The notes beneath the pieces were generated by a model. That model saw nothing but the letters and a program-made list of their open reading frames with translations. It was not told where the DNA came from and ran no database searches. Shown one piece after another: positions 33,847 through 43,014 of a stretch of DNA of 64,000 nucleotides. The translations under genes and the position numbers were made by a program. Origin of the DNA: Modestobacter sp. VKM Ac-2984 (GTDB lineage Bacteria; Actinomycetota; Actinomycetes; Mycobacteriales; Geodermatophilaceae); the NCBI RefSeq assembly GCF_026967985.1, contig NZ_JAPVBJ010000001.1:62001-126000 (forward strand), given 5' to 3'. Within the stretch, counting starts at the first letter, position 1. Each line of letters starts with the position of its first letter.

Positions 33847-35325
33847 ATGGCATCGGAGAACTCAGCACCTGCCCGCTACGACGGCTTCGACCGGATGCCG
33901 ATCGCCGGCACCTGGCGCGCCGGCCGGGCCGGGAAGACCGCGACCGACACCAACCCCTACACCGGCGAGACGTTGACCGAGATCCCGCTCGCCAACGCCG
34001 ACGACCTCGACGAGGCCTACGCCCGGGCGAAGGAGGCCCAGCGGGACTGGGCCGCCCGGCTGCCCAGCGAGCGCGCCGCGGTGATGCGCCGGGCCGGCCA
34101 GATCATGGAGGCCCGCGAGGAGGAGATCGTCGACTGGCACATCAAGGAGAGCGGCGCCACCGCCCCCACCGCGGCCTTCGAGTTCGCCATCACGCTGCGC
34201 GACTTCCACGAGACGGCGTCCTACCCCTACCGGGTCGAGGGCCGGATCCTGCCGGCCGACATCGAGGGCAAGGAGAGCCGGGTCTACCGGCGCCCGGTCG
34301 GGGTGGTCGCGGTGATCAGCCCGTGGAACGTGCCGATGCACCTGTCCAACCGCTCCGTCGCCCCGGCCCTGGCCGTCGGCAACGCCGTCGTCCTCAAGCC
34401 CGCCGGTGACACCCCGGTCACCGGCGGCCTGCTGCTGGCCAAGATCTACGAGGAGGCCGGGCTGCCCGAGGGCCTGCTGTCGGTGGTGATCGGCTCCGGC
34501 AGCGACATCGGCGACGCGATCGTCTCCCACCCCACGCCCCGGGTCGTCTCCTTCACCGGCTCCACCCCGGTGGGCAAGGGGATCGCCGAGAAGGCCGGGC
34601 TGAAGAAGCTGTCGCTGGAGCTGGGCGGCAACGGGCCGCTGGTGGTGCTGGACGACGCCGACCTCGGCTACGCGGTGGACGCCGCCGTGTTCGGGAAGTT
34701 CTTCCACCAGGGCCAGGTCTGCATGATCACCAACCGGATCATCGTGGACGACGCCGTGCACGACGAGTTCGTGGAGCGCTACGTCGAGCGGGTGCGCGGG
34801 CTCAAGGTCGGCGACCCGACCGAGCCGGACACGGTGATCGGCCCGATCATCAACGCCAAGCAGCTGGAGGGCATCCAGGAGAAGGTCGCCCAGTCGATCT
34901 CCGACGGCGCCCAGCAGGTCCTCGGCGGTGACCCGACCGGCCCGATCGGCTCGGTGCTGCCCCCGCACGTGCTGCTCGGCGGCAACGACGTCGCGACCGC
35001 CCGCCAGGAGGTGTTCGGGCCGGTGGCCACGATCATCCGGGCCCGCGACGAGGACGATGCGCTGGCGATCGCCAACGACACCGAGTACGGCCTGTCCAGC
35101 GCCGTGTTCACCGAGAACACGCTGCGCGGGGTGGACTTCGCGCTGCGGGTGGACGCCGGGATGACCCACGTCAACGACTCCCCGCTCAACGACGAGAACA
35201 ACACCGCGTTCGGCGGGGAGAAGGAGTCGGGGCTGGGTCGCTTCGGCGGCGACTGGGCGATCGAGGAGTTCACCACCGACCACTGGGTGAGCGTCCAGCA
35301 CACCAAGCGGCAGTTCCCCTTCTGA
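33847..35325 (+). CDS. Aldehyde dehydrogenase family protein
   Basis: A 492-residue NAD(P)-dependent aldehyde dehydrogenase. Motifs: [20 protein letters not shown] (cofactor pocket), [17 protein letters not shown], catalytic Glu in [17 protein letters not shown], catalytic Cys in [13 protein letters not shown], and [19 protein letters not shown]. It resembles benzaldehyde/vanillin dehydrogenases more than betaine-aldehyde types, but the substrate is a guess. The true start is ATG at 33847; longer frames run through rpe on the opposite strand. Two strong hairpins follow the stop. Confidence 0.9.
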   Translation: MASENSAPARYDGFDRMPIAGTWRAGRAGKTATDTNPYTGETLTEIPLANADDLDEAYARAKEAQRDWAARLPSERAAVMRRAGQIMEAREEEIVDWHIKESGATAPTAAFEFAITLRDFHETASYPYRVEGRILPADIEGKESRVYRRPVGVVAVISPWNVPMHLSNRSVAPALAVGNAVVLKPAGDTPVTGGLLLAKIYEEAGLPEGLLSVVIGSGSDIGDAIVSHPTPRVVSFTGSTPVGKGIAEKAGLKKLSLELGGNGPLVVLDDADLGYAVDAAVFGKFFHQGQVCMITNRIIVDDAVHDEFVERYVERVRGLKVGDPTEPDTVIGPIINAKQLEGIQEKVAQSISDGAQQVLGGDPTGPIGSVLPPHVLLGGNDVATARQEVFGPVATIIRARDEDDALAIANDTEYGLSSAVFTENTLRGVDFALRVDAGMTHVNDSPLNDENNTAFGGEKESGLGRFGGDWAIEEFTTDHWVSVQHTKRQFPF

Positions 35326-35327
35326 GC

Positions 35328-35343
35328 CGTTCCCGCGGGAACG
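35328..35343. terminator. 16-bp perfect palindrome just after the aldehyde dehydrogenase stop
   Basis: CGTTCCCG and CGGGAACG form a perfect palindrome two bases past the stop. With a hairpin at 35349-35389 it makes a double stop signal. Confidence 0.45.
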
Positions 35344-35348
35344 TCTGA

Positions 35349-35389
35349 CGGGCGGTCGGTGGCCGATCCCGTTGCCCACCGGCCGCCCG
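35349..35389 (+). terminator. Terminator hairpin after the aldehyde dehydrogenase
   Basis: A 14-bp stem with one G-T wobble (35349-35362 with 35376-35389) and a 13-base loop. It is followed at 35408 by a short leader frame. Confidence 0.65.
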
Positions 35390-35407
35390 GCACCCCACGC
35401 TGACCGC

Positions 35408-35461
35408 ATGTCCCCGCACCCGGACCGGCTCGGCGCCGCCCCTCGCCCAGCCCGCCGATGA
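35408..35461 (+). CDS. Possible 17-residue leader peptide (uORF)
   Basis: ATG at 35408 begins a 17-codon frame (Met-Ser-Pro-His-Pro and on, rich in Pro/Arg/Ala) whose TGA shares ATGA with the start of the next gene at 35458. CACGCT lies exactly 6 bases before it, matching the leaderless-start pattern, while the downstream gene has no ribosome site of its own. This implies the second gene is read by translational coupling. The peptide itself is unlikely to have a function. Confidence 0.4.
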   Translation: MSPHPDRLGAAPRPARR

Positions 35462-35844
35462 ACCACCACGCCGCCCTGTTCCGCATCCACGAGCGGTACG
35501 CGGCCACCCCGGAGGCGCGGGCGCGACTGCTGAACCCGTACACGCTCAGCCCGCACGAGGCGGTCCGGCTGGTGACCGGCCTGGCCGGGGGCAGCCTCGC
35601 CTACACCGACGACGCCGAGCCCTCGGTGCAGGGCGAGGACCTGGTCGCAGCACTCAGCCTGCTCCCGCTGTTGCGGGCGGAGGTGGACGACCTCGAAGTC
35701 GGCCTGCTGACCATGGCCCGCGGTGAGGGGCTGACCTGGACCCAGATCGCGGACCGGCTGGGCCTGGACGGTGCACAGGAGGCGCAGGAGCGGCACGAGC
35801 AGCTGACCCGCCGGAGCGCCGACCCGGCCGACGAAGCCGGCTGA
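35458..35844 (+). CDS. Small HTH-type hypothetical protein
   Basis: A 128-residue protein whose C-terminal half contains a helix-turn-helix-like segment (LTMARGEGLTWTQIADRLGL) and a basic end. The N-terminal half is helical (HERYAATPEARARLLNPYTL). It may be a small DNA-binding regulator; no target is visible. ATG at 35458 overlaps the TGA of a 17-codon leader frame. A strong hairpin follows. Confidence 0.55.
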   Translation: MNHHAALFRIHERYAATPEARARLLNPYTLSPHEAVRLVTGLAGGSLAYTDDAEPSVQGEDLVAALSLLPLLRAEVDDLEVGLLTMARGEGLTWTQIADRLGLDGAQEAQERHEQLTRRSADPADEAG

Positions 35845-35858
35845 CGCCCACCGCTCAG

Positions 35859-35899
35859 GAGCCCCGGCACGGCTGCGGACACCAGCCGTGCCGGGGCTC
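35859..35899. terminator. Strong bidirectional terminator
   Basis: A perfect 16-bp stem (35859-35874 with 35884-35899) and a 9-base loop between the HTH gene and the convergent rsmB. Confidence 0.8.
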
Positions 35900-35916
35900 C
35901 CCGGTCACCCGGTTCC

Positions 35917-37332
35917 TCAGCGGGTGCGGCGGAGCAGGGCCATGAACATCGCGTCGGTGCCGTGCCGGTGCGGCCACAGCTGGGCGTGCTCGCCGCGCTC
36001 GATGCCGGGCACCTCGGGGAACAGCGGGGCCACGGGGAGCACCTCGACGTCGTCCCGGCCGGCGACCGCATCGACGATGGCGACGGTCTCGGCGGTGTGC
36101 GGCGAGCAGGTCACGTAGGCGACCACTCCCCCGGGCCGGACCGAGGCCAGTGCGCTGTCCAGCAGCTGCCGCTGCAGCTCGGCCAGCGGCGGGACGTCGG
36201 CAGGGGTCCGGCGCCAGCGCACCTCCGGCCGGCGGCGCAGGGCGCCCAGGCCGGTGCACGGTGCGTCCAGCAGCACCCGGTCGAACGACCCGGCCGGCCA
36301 GTCCGGTGCCGTGCCGTCGGCGACCAGGACCTCGACGTCCTCGGCGCCGGCCAGCGCGCCGCGGACCAGTTCGGCGCGGTGCTCGCTGCGGTCGACGGCG
36401 GTCAGGTGCACCCCGGCCGGCCGGACGGCGGCCAGCAGCCCCGCCTTGCCGCCCGGGCCGGCGCACATGTCCAGCCAGCGCACGTCGGGGCCCTCCAGCG
36501 GCGCCCGGACCAGGGCGAGGGCAGCCAGCTGGCTCCCCTCGTCCTGCACCGCCGCGGCGCCGGAGCGGACCGCGGCGAGCTTGCCGGGGTCACCGCCGTG
36601 CAGCCGGACGGCGTGCGGCGACCACGGGCCGGGGTCGCCACCGGAGTCGGCGGCCAGCTCGTCACGGTCGACGTGCCGGGCGACGAGGTGCACCTCGGGC
36701 GCGGCGTCGTCGGCCAGCAGCGCGGCCTCCACCTCGGCGTCGTCGGCGAGCGCGTCGCGCCAGGCGTCGACGATCCAGCGCGGGTGGTCGGTGGTGAGGG
36801 TGAGCCGCTCGTCGTCGTCGGCCGGGGCGAGCGCGGTGACCCAGGCCGCCCGGTCACCGCCGGCCGCGACCTTGCGCAGCACGGCGTTGACCAGCCCGGA
36901 GGCGCCGGTGCCGACGATCGCCCGGGTGAGCGCCACCGTGGTGTCGACCGCGGCGTGCGCCGGCACCCGCAGGTCGATCAACTGGTAGGCGCCCAGCCGC
37001 AGCAGGTCCAGCACCTTGGGGTCGAGCTCGGCCAGCGGCCGGGACACCAGCGTGGTCAGGACGGCGTCCAGGGTGCCGGTGGCGCGCAGCGTGCCGTAGG
37101 CCAGCTGGGTGGCGAAGGCGGCGTCCCGGGGCTCCAGCTGCCGTTCGCGCAGCAGCTGGGGCAGCAGCAGGTTGGCGTAGGCCGCTCGGCTGGAGACCCC
37201 GTCGAGCACGTCGTAGGCGGTCAGCCGGGCGCCGTCCAGGACGGGCCGGTGCCGGCGGGACTGCGGGCGCTGGTTGCCGGTGCCGGGGTCGTTGCGCCGC
37301 TTGTGGGCGGCGCGCTCGTCCGGGCCGGTCAT
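35917..37332 (-). CDS. rsmB: 16S rRNA (cytosine-967-C5)-methyltransferase
   Basis: A 471-residue rRNA modification enzyme. A basic 25-residue head is followed by a NusB-like RNA-binding domain (about 28-165) and a Rossmann methyltransferase domain. SAM site: [17 protein letters not shown]; catalytic cysteines lie in [19 protein letters not shown] and [13 protein letters not shown] at 37332 overlaps the fmt stop by 4 bases, so rsmB is the last gene of a def-fmt-rsmB operon. Confidence 0.95.
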   Translation of the reverse strand: MTGPDERAAHKRRNDPGTGNQRPQSRRHRPVLDGARLTAYDVLDGVSSRAAYANLLLPQLLRERQLEPRDAAFATQLAYGTLRATGTLDAVLTTLVSRPLAELDPKVLDLLRLGAYQLIDLRVPAHAAVDTTVALTRAIVGTGASGLVNAVLRKVAAGGDRAAWVTALAPADDDERLTLTTDHPRWIVDAWRDALADDAEVEAALLADDAAPEVHLVARHVDRDELAADSGGDPGPWSPHAVRLHGGDPGKLAAVRSGAAAVQDEGSQLAALALVRAPLEGPDVRWLDMCAGPGGKAGLLAAVRPAGVHLTAVDRSEHRAELVRGALAGAEDVEVLVADGTAPDWPAGSFDRVLLDAPCTGLGALRRRPEVRWRRTPADVPPLAELQRQLLDSALASVRPGGVVAYVTCSPHTAETVAIVDAVAGRDDVEVLPVAPLFPEVPGIERGEHAQLWPHRHGTDAMFMALLRRTR

Positions 37333-38270
37333 GCCGCCACCTGCTCACCGAGTCGCTCGCCCGGTTCCAGGCGCGCGCCGCGCGCCCAGTCGGCCGCCGC
37401 GAGCATCTTCTTGCCGGCCGGCTGCACCGACGACAGGCGCACCGCACCGCGCCCGGTGCCCACCAGGACACCGGTCGACCCGATCGACAGCTCACCGGGT
37501 GCGAGCGCCAGCGACGAGGACAGCGGCTCCACCGGTGCCAGCCGCAGCCGGTTGCCGCGCCACGTCGTCCAGGCGCCCGGGGCCGGCGTCACGCCACGCA
37601 CCCGCCGGTCGACGACATGGGCCGGCAGGGCCCAGTCGACCTGGGCGTCCTCGGTCTCGATCCGCGGCGCCAGGCTGACCCCCTCGGCCGGCTGGGGCTC
37701 CGGCCGCAGCGAGCCGTCGGCGATGCCGTCCAGGGTCGCGACCAGCAGCCGGGCACCGCTGACCGCCAGCCGGTCCAGCAGGTCGCCGGCGGTGTCGGTG
37801 GCCCCGATCGGCTCGGTGACGACGCCGAAGACCGGGCCGGTGTCCAGGCCGGCCTCCAGCTGGAAGGTGGCCGCGCCGGTGACCTCGTCGCCGGCCATGA
37901 TCGCGTGCTGCACCGGTGCCGCACCGCGCCAGGCGGGCAGCAGCGAGAAGTGCAGGTTCACCCAGCCGTGCCGCGGGACCTCCAGCGCCGCCGGCGGCAC
38001 CAGGGCGCCGTAGGCGACGACCGGGGCGCAGTCGACGGCGAGGTCGGCCAGCTGGGTGAGGAACTCCGGCTCGCGGGGCGAGCGTGGCTGGAGCACCGGG
38101 ATGCCCGCGGCGTCGGCGCGCTCGGCGACCGGTGACCGGCTGGTGCGCCGGCCGCGGCCGGACGGGGCATCGGGCCGGGTGAGGACGGCGACGACCTCGT
38201 GGGCGGAGTCCAGCAGCGCGTCGAGGGCGACGACGGCCGGCGCCGGGGTACCGGCGAACAGGAGCCTCAG
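37329..38270 (-). CDS. fmt: Methionyl-tRNA formyltransferase (apparent CTG start)
   Basis: A 313-residue enzyme that formylates initiator Met-tRNA using 10-formyl-THF. Motifs: [15 protein letters not shown] at the N-terminus, [20 protein letters not shown] (catalytic His and SLLPxxRG), and [11 protein letters not shown]. No ATG, GTG or TTG exists before the conserved FAGTP, but CTG at 38270 is at the expected position. It overlaps the def stop (CTGA) just as the other genes overlap by ATGA or GTGA, and GGTGAG lies 6 bases upstream. So fmt probably begins with CTG. Length is normal for the family. Confidence 0.9.
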   Translation of the reverse strand: MRLLFAGTPAPAVVALDALLDSAHEVVAVLTRPDAPSGRGRRTSRSPVAERADAAGIPVLQPRSPREPEFLTQLADLAVDCAPVVAYGALVPPAALEVPRHGWVNLHFSLLPAWRGAAPVQHAIMAGDEVTGAATFQLEAGLDTGPVFGVVTEPIGATDTAGDLLDRLAVSGARLLVATLDGIADGSLRPEPQPAEGVSLAPRIETEDAQVDWALPAHVVDRRVRGVTPAPGAWTTWRGNRLRLAPVEPLSSSLALAPGELSIGSTGVLVGTGRGAVRLSSVQPAGKKMLAAADWARGARLEPGERLGEQVAA

Positions 38271-38824
38271 TGGGGGCTCACCTTCACCACGGGCGCCGGC
38301 ACCGGTGCGCCGTCGGGCAGCCAGGACTGCGCCCCCTGCCACTCCGCGTCCTGCAGGACGGCGAGCGCGGCCGCGCGGTCCTCGGTGTCGAGCCGGTCGA
38401 CGAACAGCACGCCGTCGAGGTGGTCGGTCTCGTGCTGGATGGCGCGGGCCAGCTTGTGCGACCCCTCCACCCGGACCGGGTCGCCGTACATGTTCCAGCC
38501 GGTCGCGGCGACGTAGAGGTGCCGGCGGCAGTCGAACCGGAAGCCGGGGATCGACAGGCACCCCTCGGCGTCCTCTTCGGTCTCCTCGCCCACCGGCGTG
38601 ACGTCGGGGTTGACCAGGTGGCCGACCTCGCCGTCGACGTACCAGGTGAAGACCCGCAGGCCGACGCCGATCTGCGGAGCGGCGATGCCGGCACCGCCGG
38701 CCGCGTGCATCGTGTCGGTCAGGTCGGCGACGAGCTGACGCAGTTCGGCGTCGAAGTCGACGACGGGGGCGGCCGGGGTGCGCAGCACCGGGTCGCCCAT
38801 GATCCGGATGGGGGTCACGCTCAC
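38267..38824 (-). CDS. def: Peptide deformylase
   Basis: A 185-residue metallo-hydrolase that removes the formyl group from nascent proteins. All three family motifs are present: [16 protein letters not shown] (metal Cys) and QHETDHLDG (HExxH metal and catalytic Glu). GTG at 38824 is supported by TACGAT exactly 7 bases upstream (leaderless type). It heads the def-fmt-rsmB operon and is divergent from a small membrane-associated protein; the two promoters face each other within 63 bp. Confidence 0.95.
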   Translation of the reverse strand: MSVTPIRIMGDPVLRTPAAPVVDFDAELRQLVADLTDTMHAAGGAGIAAPQIGVGLRVFTWYVDGEVGHLVNPDVTPVGEETEEDAEGCLSIPGFRFDCRRHLYVAATGWNMYGDPVRVEGSHKLARAIQHETDHLDGVLFVDRLDTEDRAAALAVLQDAEWQGAQSWLPDGAPVPAPVVKVSPH

Positions 38825-38886
38825 GCGGACGATCGTAGGTGCCGGGGGCTGCGGCGCCTGCAGGGTGATCTGGCTACGGTGCAGCA

Positions 38887-39381
38887 ATGGCCTCACTCGC
38901 CGCCCACCGCGTCCACGCCGTGATCAGCACCCTCGTCGACGGGATGATGGTCGGCGGCGCCGAAGCCGCCCTCGACCTGCCACCCCGGTCCGCGGCCCGG
39001 TGGCGCGTCTACCTGGCCCTGATGGCGGCGACGGCCGCCGACACGGTGGCCTACGACCTGCCGGCGCTGCGGCGCACCTTCCAGGGCATGCCGACCGAGC
39101 CGACGCCCCCGGCCGACCGGGCGGTGACCCGCCACCAGGCCCTGGCGACGACGGCCTGGGGGCTGGCGGCTACGGCTGTCCACCGCCCGGCCGCCCGGGC
39201 CCTGCGCCGGCGCGGCCACCGCCGTCCGCACCTGCTGCTGGGGGTGGTGGTCGGGGTGGGCGCCGCCGCGTCGACGCTCCCGGTGCGCTGGCGCCGGGCC
39301 ACCGAGCGGGCGATCGAGGACATGGCCACCGCCCAGCTGGACGCCGAACTGGTGCAACTGCTGGACCAGCCGACCAGCTGA
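38887..39381 (+). CDS. Hypothetical membrane-associated protein
   Basis: A 164-residue protein with an amphipathic N-terminus (HRVHAVISTLVDGMMVGGAE), a helix at about residues 45-62, a charged Arg-rich stretch (about 100-115), one clear hydrophobic helix LLLGVVVGVGAAASTLPV, and a soluble acidic tail. No family is recognised. ATG at 38887 has TACGGT exactly 6 bases upstream (leaderless type). Function unknown. Confidence 0.55.
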   Translation: MASLAAHRVHAVISTLVDGMMVGGAEAALDLPPRSAARWRVYLALMAATAADTVAYDLPALRRTFQGMPTEPTPPADRAVTRHQALATTAWGLAATAVHRPAARALRRRGHRRPHLLLGVVVGVGAAASTLPVRWRRATERAIEDMATAQLDAELVQLLDQPTS

Positions 39382-39407
39382 GCACCCGGGGCAGTTCGCA
39401 CCGGAGA

Positions 39408-40199
39408 TCAGGCCGGGACGGAGAGCTCCTGCAGCCAGGTCTGCCAGGCCGGCTGTTCGCGCCGCACGTGGTCAGCGGCGTCGGCGGAGAACAGGTACGC
39501 CCGCACCCCTGCCGTCGCCGTGCCGTCACCCAGGCCGTACGTGAAGACGCGCAGCATCCCGGGGACCGGCGCGGTGAGCCGGACCAGCGCCTGCCGCTCG
39601 CCGACACGTTCGACCGTGCCGGTGGCGCCGCGCACCTCGACCGGCGCGCCCTCGTCACCCAGCCCGAGCGCGTCGCGCAGCGTCGACCAGAGCGCCTCCG
39701 CCTCGCCGGGGTGGGAGGCGGTGGCCTCCAGCTGCGTGGCCTCCTGGCCGGGGAAGTGCGCCAGGTACAGGCGCAGGTTGTCGAAGAACGGCGTCCAGCT
39801 CGAGCCCATGTCGTCCCACCACTCCGACTCCCAGGTGGCGCCGGTCCCGAAGCCGCTGCTGGTGACGCGCACGACGCAGGTGCCGCCGGACCGTGCCTCG
39901 ACGAGGAACTCCGAGGTCAGCGGGCTCAGCGCATCCGGGTCCTTGCCCATGAGGGCGGCCCAGTCCTCTTCGTAGGCGATGCGGTGCGGCGGGTCCCAGC
40001 CGGTGACCCGGCCGTCCGAGCCCATCTCGGGACCCATCGAGAAGTGCAGGGAGCCGCCTTCGCGCTCCTCCATCTCGGTCGGCAGGAACCAGGCGCTCAT
40101 GCCCTGGGCGGTCGCGATGGCCTGCCAGACCTGTTCTGGGGTGCCCGGGACCTCGACGCTGAACTCCAGGCGGTACGGGACGTCCGTGGTCGTGCTCAT
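39408..40199 (-). CDS. SRPBCC/AHSA1-like domain protein
   Basis: A 263-residue protein with an N-terminal AHSA1-type helix-grip fold (RLEFSVEVPGTPEQVWQAIA, then WFLPTEMEEREGG, WDPPHRIAYEEDW) and a second similar half from about residue 150. Proteins like this often follow an ArsR-type gene. The ATG overlaps the stop of the upstream regulator by 4 bases, so the two are co-translated. A role in handling a hydrophobic ligand or as a co-regulator is plausible. Confidence 0.75.
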   Translation of the reverse strand: MSTTTDVPYRLEFSVEVPGTPEQVWQAIATAQGMSAWFLPTEMEEREGGSLHFSMGPEMGSDGRVTGWDPPHRIAYEEDWAALMGKDPDALSPLTSEFLVEARSGGTCVVRVTSSGFGTGATWESEWWDDMGSSWTPFFDNLRLYLAHFPGQEATQLEATASHPGEAEALWSTLRDALGLGDEGAPVEVRGATGTVERVGERQALVRLTAPVPGMLRVFTYGLGDGTATAGVRAYLFSADAADHVRREQPAWQTWLQELSVPA

Positions 40200-40774
40200 G
40201 TTCTCTCCTCGGGAACGGGATGGGCGGCGACGACGAGCCGGTGCGGGCGCCCGTCGTCGTGGTGGTACCGAGCGGCCAGGTCGAGCACCGCCGCGGTCAG
40301 GTCGTCGGCGAAGGCAGCCCGGTCGGCGGCCGAGCGGAAGCCGATCTTCGTGTCGATGGTCAGCGTCGGCAGGCGCGTGCCGGATGCGCCGGCCCGGCGC
40401 GCCAGGGCGCCGACCTCGCGCACCAGCCGGCCGGCCAGGGCGACGAGGTAGCCCGCCGACAGGTGGTCGGCGTTGGCGTCGGGGTCGGCCGCGGCCGCGC
40501 TGACGGCCGCCGGCGACACGACGTAGGACGCCGCCGACGCCTGCAGCACCCGCTCGGTGATGCCCCCGTGCCGGCGCTCCTCGGACAGCTCCACCAGGCC
40601 GTGCGCCTCGAGCGCCTTGAGGTGGTAGTTGACCTTCTGGCGCGCGATGCCGACCCGGGCGGCCAGCCCGGCGGCGGAGGCCGGGACGGCCAGCTCGCCG
40701 AGCAGCTGGGCCCGGACCGGGTCCAGCGCGGCGGCGGCGGCTCCCGCGTCCTCGATGACCTCGACGTCCTGCAT
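40196..40774 (-). CDS. ArsR-type helix-turn-helix regulator
   Basis: A 192-residue regulator. Residues about 12-80 form a winged HTH (LDPVRAQLLGELAVPASAAG, VNYHLKALEAHGLVELSEE); the remaining part is a helical ligand or dimer domain. No metal-binding cysteines are visible, so it probably senses a small molecule. It overlaps the SRPBCC gene by 4 bases. An 18-bp imperfect inverted repeat containing a TTGACG -35-like hexamer lies upstream, which may be its own operator. Confidence 0.8.
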   Translation of the reverse strand: MQDVEVIEDAGAAAAALDPVRAQLLGELAVPASAAGLAARVGIARQKVNYHLKALEAHGLVELSEERRHGGITERVLQASAASYVVSPAAVSAAAADPDANADHLSAGYLVALAGRLVREVGALARRAGASGTRLPTLTIDTKIGFRSAADRAAFADDLTAAVLDLAARYHHDDGRPHRLVVAAHPVPEERT

Positions 40775-40790
40775 GAGGTCACCGTTCTCC

Positions 40791-40808
40791 TGACAAGAAA
40801 AGTCGTCA
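40791..40808. promoter_or_regulatory. Inverted repeat upstream of the ArsR-type/SRPBCC pair
   Basis: TGACAAG and AGTCGTCA form an imperfect 18-bp repeat (TGACxA ... TxGTCA symmetric) about 17 bases before the ATG. The minus strand reads TTGACG across it, a good -35 element, so a dimeric regulator here would block its own promoter. Confidence 0.4.
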
Positions 40809-40955
40809 AGGCCTCCGGGCGTGCTGCCCCGCCCGATGGCCGGTTCCCGTCCGGCACGGATGCGCCCGGGCCGACCAGGCCGGACGGGGCGGCACGACGA
40901 TTTCGGCGGCCGTGCGCCGATCAGCCGCTGCCACCGGCGTGACGGTCACGCCCAC

Positions 40956-42929
40956 CTAGGCGAGGTCGAGCGGGTCCAGCTGCACGCGGACGTGCTCGGC
41001 GACCTTCTTGGCGCTCCGCACCCCCTGGACGTCGTGCAGTGCCCGCGCCAGCACCGCCCCGTCGCTGCGCCGCACCCGGACCAGGTAGCGCTCCCGCTCG
41101 CCCTCCTGCCCGGGCCGGGGGGGCTCGGGCACCGGACCGAGGACGTCGGCGCCCTCGGGCAGCCGCAGCGCCGCCAGGAAGTCCGCCAGCGCAGCCGGGG
41201 ACGCCGCCAGGGAGGCCATCCGGGTGACCGGCGGGAACCCGAGCTCCCGGCGGTCGGCCAGCTCCCGGGTGGCCAGCCCGGCCGGGTCCCAGCGGACCAG
41301 CGCCTGCACGACCGGGTGGGCCGCGTCGGCGGCGACCACCACCTGGCCGCCGGCGCGCACCAGCGCCGCGGCGTTCATCCAGCGCCGCATCGTCTCCTCC
41401 CCCGCCCGCAGGTCCGCCCGGCCCAGCAGCGCCCAGGAGTCCAGCAGCAGCGCCGCGCCGTAGCCGCCCTCGGCCACCGGCTCGGCGCCGGGGGTGGCGA
41501 CCACGATCGCCGGGTCACCGGAGACCGTGGCCAGCACGCCGGAGGTGCGGCCGGAGACCCGCACGGCCGCGCCGGGGAACGCCCGGCCCAGCTCCTCGGC
41601 CGTGCGCGAGGCGCCGATGACGGCGGCACGCAGCTTGGTGCCGTGGCAGTGCGGGCAGTCGAAGGTCGCCGCGGGCCGGGCGCACCAGCGGCAGGCCGCG
41701 ATCCGCACGCCACCGGGCCCCGGCGCCGGGGCGATCCCCAGCGGGCCGGCGCAGTGCGCGCAGCGGGCCGGCGCGCGGCACCAGTCGCAGACCAGGGAGG
41801 GCACGTAGCCCGAGCGGGGCACCTGGATCAGCACGGGCGCACCGTCGGCCAGCGCCCGCCGGGCCACGGTGAACCCGAGGGTCGGCAGCCGGGCCGAGCG
41901 GGCGGCCGGGTCCCGGGCCAGCTCGAAGTCGCTGCCCAGCGCCTCCACCCGCGGTGCGGCGGCGCGCAGGGTGGCGCGGTCGGCGATCAGCTCGTGCGCC
42001 CACCCGGACTCCACCAGCAGCGCCGCCTCCGCCGTCCGTGCGGTCCCGGCGACCACGGCTGCGCAGGAGGCCAGGTGTGCCCGGTGGACCAGCACGTCGC
42101 GGGCGTGCGGGTAGGGCGCCCGCGGCTCGGCGTGCAGGTCGTCACCGTCGTCCCAGATGACCACCAGGCCCAGCTCCCGCACCGGCGCGAAGACCGAGCC
42201 CCGGGTGCCGAGCACCACCTGGGCGGTGCCGCGGGAGGCGGCGAGGAACCGGCCGTAGCGGGTGTCCGGCGAGGAGTCCGCGCGCAGCACGGCGACCGAG
42301 CCGGCCGGCAGCAGCCGGTCGGCCGCGGCGGCCAGCCGGTCCAGGTCCTTGCCGTCGGGGACCACGACCAGCGCACCGCGACCGCCGGACAGCGCGGCCT
42401 GCGCCAGCTCGGCCAGCCGGGTCGGCCAGTCCTCCCCGGGCAGCGCGGTCCAGACCGCGCGCGCCGGCCGCCCCTCGGCGACGGCGGTCAACAGCTGCGG
42501 CCCGGTCGGGTAACGGGCGAAGCCCGCCGGGTCGGGGGCCTCGGGTGCCGGCGGCGGGTCGAGCCGGGGTCGCTTCTCCGGGGCTCCGCGGCGCGGCGGC
42601 AGGGCCAACCGCAGCACGTCGGTCAGCGAGCCGGCGTACCGGTCGGCGACCGAGCGGGCCAGCTCGGCGACCTCCGGGGTGAGCACCGGCTCCGCGGAGA
42701 CCACCTTGGCCAGCGGGGCCAGCTTCCCGGTGTGGTCGGTGTGGGCGGCCAGCTCGAGGACGACGCCGTCCACCAGCTTGCCGGCGAAGCGCACCCGGAC
42801 CCGGCAGCCGGCCACCACCTGCTCGGCGAGCTCGTCGGGGACGGCGTAGTCGAAGGGCCGGTCCAGGTGGGCCAACGGCACGTCGACGACGACCCGGGCG
42901 ACCCGCACCGGACCAGTCTCCCCGCTCAC
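40956..42929 (-). CDS. priA: Primosomal protein N' (PriA), helicase motifs degenerate
   Basis: A 657-residue replication-restart protein in the actinobacterial form. The N-terminal DNA-binding domain (VVVDVPLAHLDRPFDYAVP) and the zinc region with eight cysteines (CDWC ... CAHC, CRWC ... CPHC) are present. The Walker A loop is absent (sequence GGRGALVVVPDG instead of GxTGSGKT), and DEEH is replaced by DDGDD, so ATP hydrolysis is not expected. Such proteins can still aid restart by binding DNA and partners. GTG at 42929. It follows metK with a hairpin between. Confidence 0.9.
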   Translation of the reverse strand: MSGETGPVRVARVVVDVPLAHLDRPFDYAVPDELAEQVVAGCRVRVRFAGKLVDGVVLELAAHTDHTGKLAPLAKVVSAEPVLTPEVAELARSVADRYAGSLTDVLRLALPPRRGAPEKRPRLDPPPAPEAPDPAGFARYPTGPQLLTAVAEGRPARAVWTALPGEDWPTRLAELAQAALSGGRGALVVVPDGKDLDRLAAAADRLLPAGSVAVLRADSSPDTRYGRFLAASRGTAQVVLGTRGSVFAPVRELGLVVIWDDGDDLHAEPRAPYPHARDVLVHRAHLASCAAVVAGTARTAEAALLVESGWAHELIADRATLRAAAPRVEALGSDFELARDPAARSARLPTLGFTVARRALADGAPVLIQVPRSGYVPSLVCDWCRAPARCAHCAGPLGIAPAPGPGGVRIAACRWCARPAATFDCPHCHGTKLRAAVIGASRTAEELGRAFPGAAVRVSGRTSGVLATVSGDPAIVVATPGAEPVAEGGYGAALLLDSWALLGRADLRAGEETMRRWMNAAALVRAGGQVVVAADAAHPVVQALVRWDPAGLATRELADRRELGFPPVTRMASLAASPAALADFLAALRLPEGADVLGPVPEPPRPGQEGERERYLVRVRRSDGAVLARALHDVQGVRSAKKVAEHVRVQLDPLDLA

Positions 42930-42973
42930 TCCGACAGTCCCCGGCGACGTGCTGGCACGGCCCTCCTGCAGTG

Positions 42974-43001
42974 CCCCGCTGCGCGTCGGTGCGCAGCGGG
43001 G
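42974..43001 (-). terminator. Terminator hairpin after metK
   Basis: An 11-bp stem (42974-42984 with 42991-43001) and a 6-base loop, 13 bases past the metK stop, ahead of priA. Confidence 0.65.
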
Positions 43002-43014
43002 TGCCCGGAGGTCC

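Noticed and set aside
38887-39381. Reading the plus-strand gene as a cell-division or transport protein
   Set aside because: Only one clear helix and no conserved motif; kept as hypothetical.
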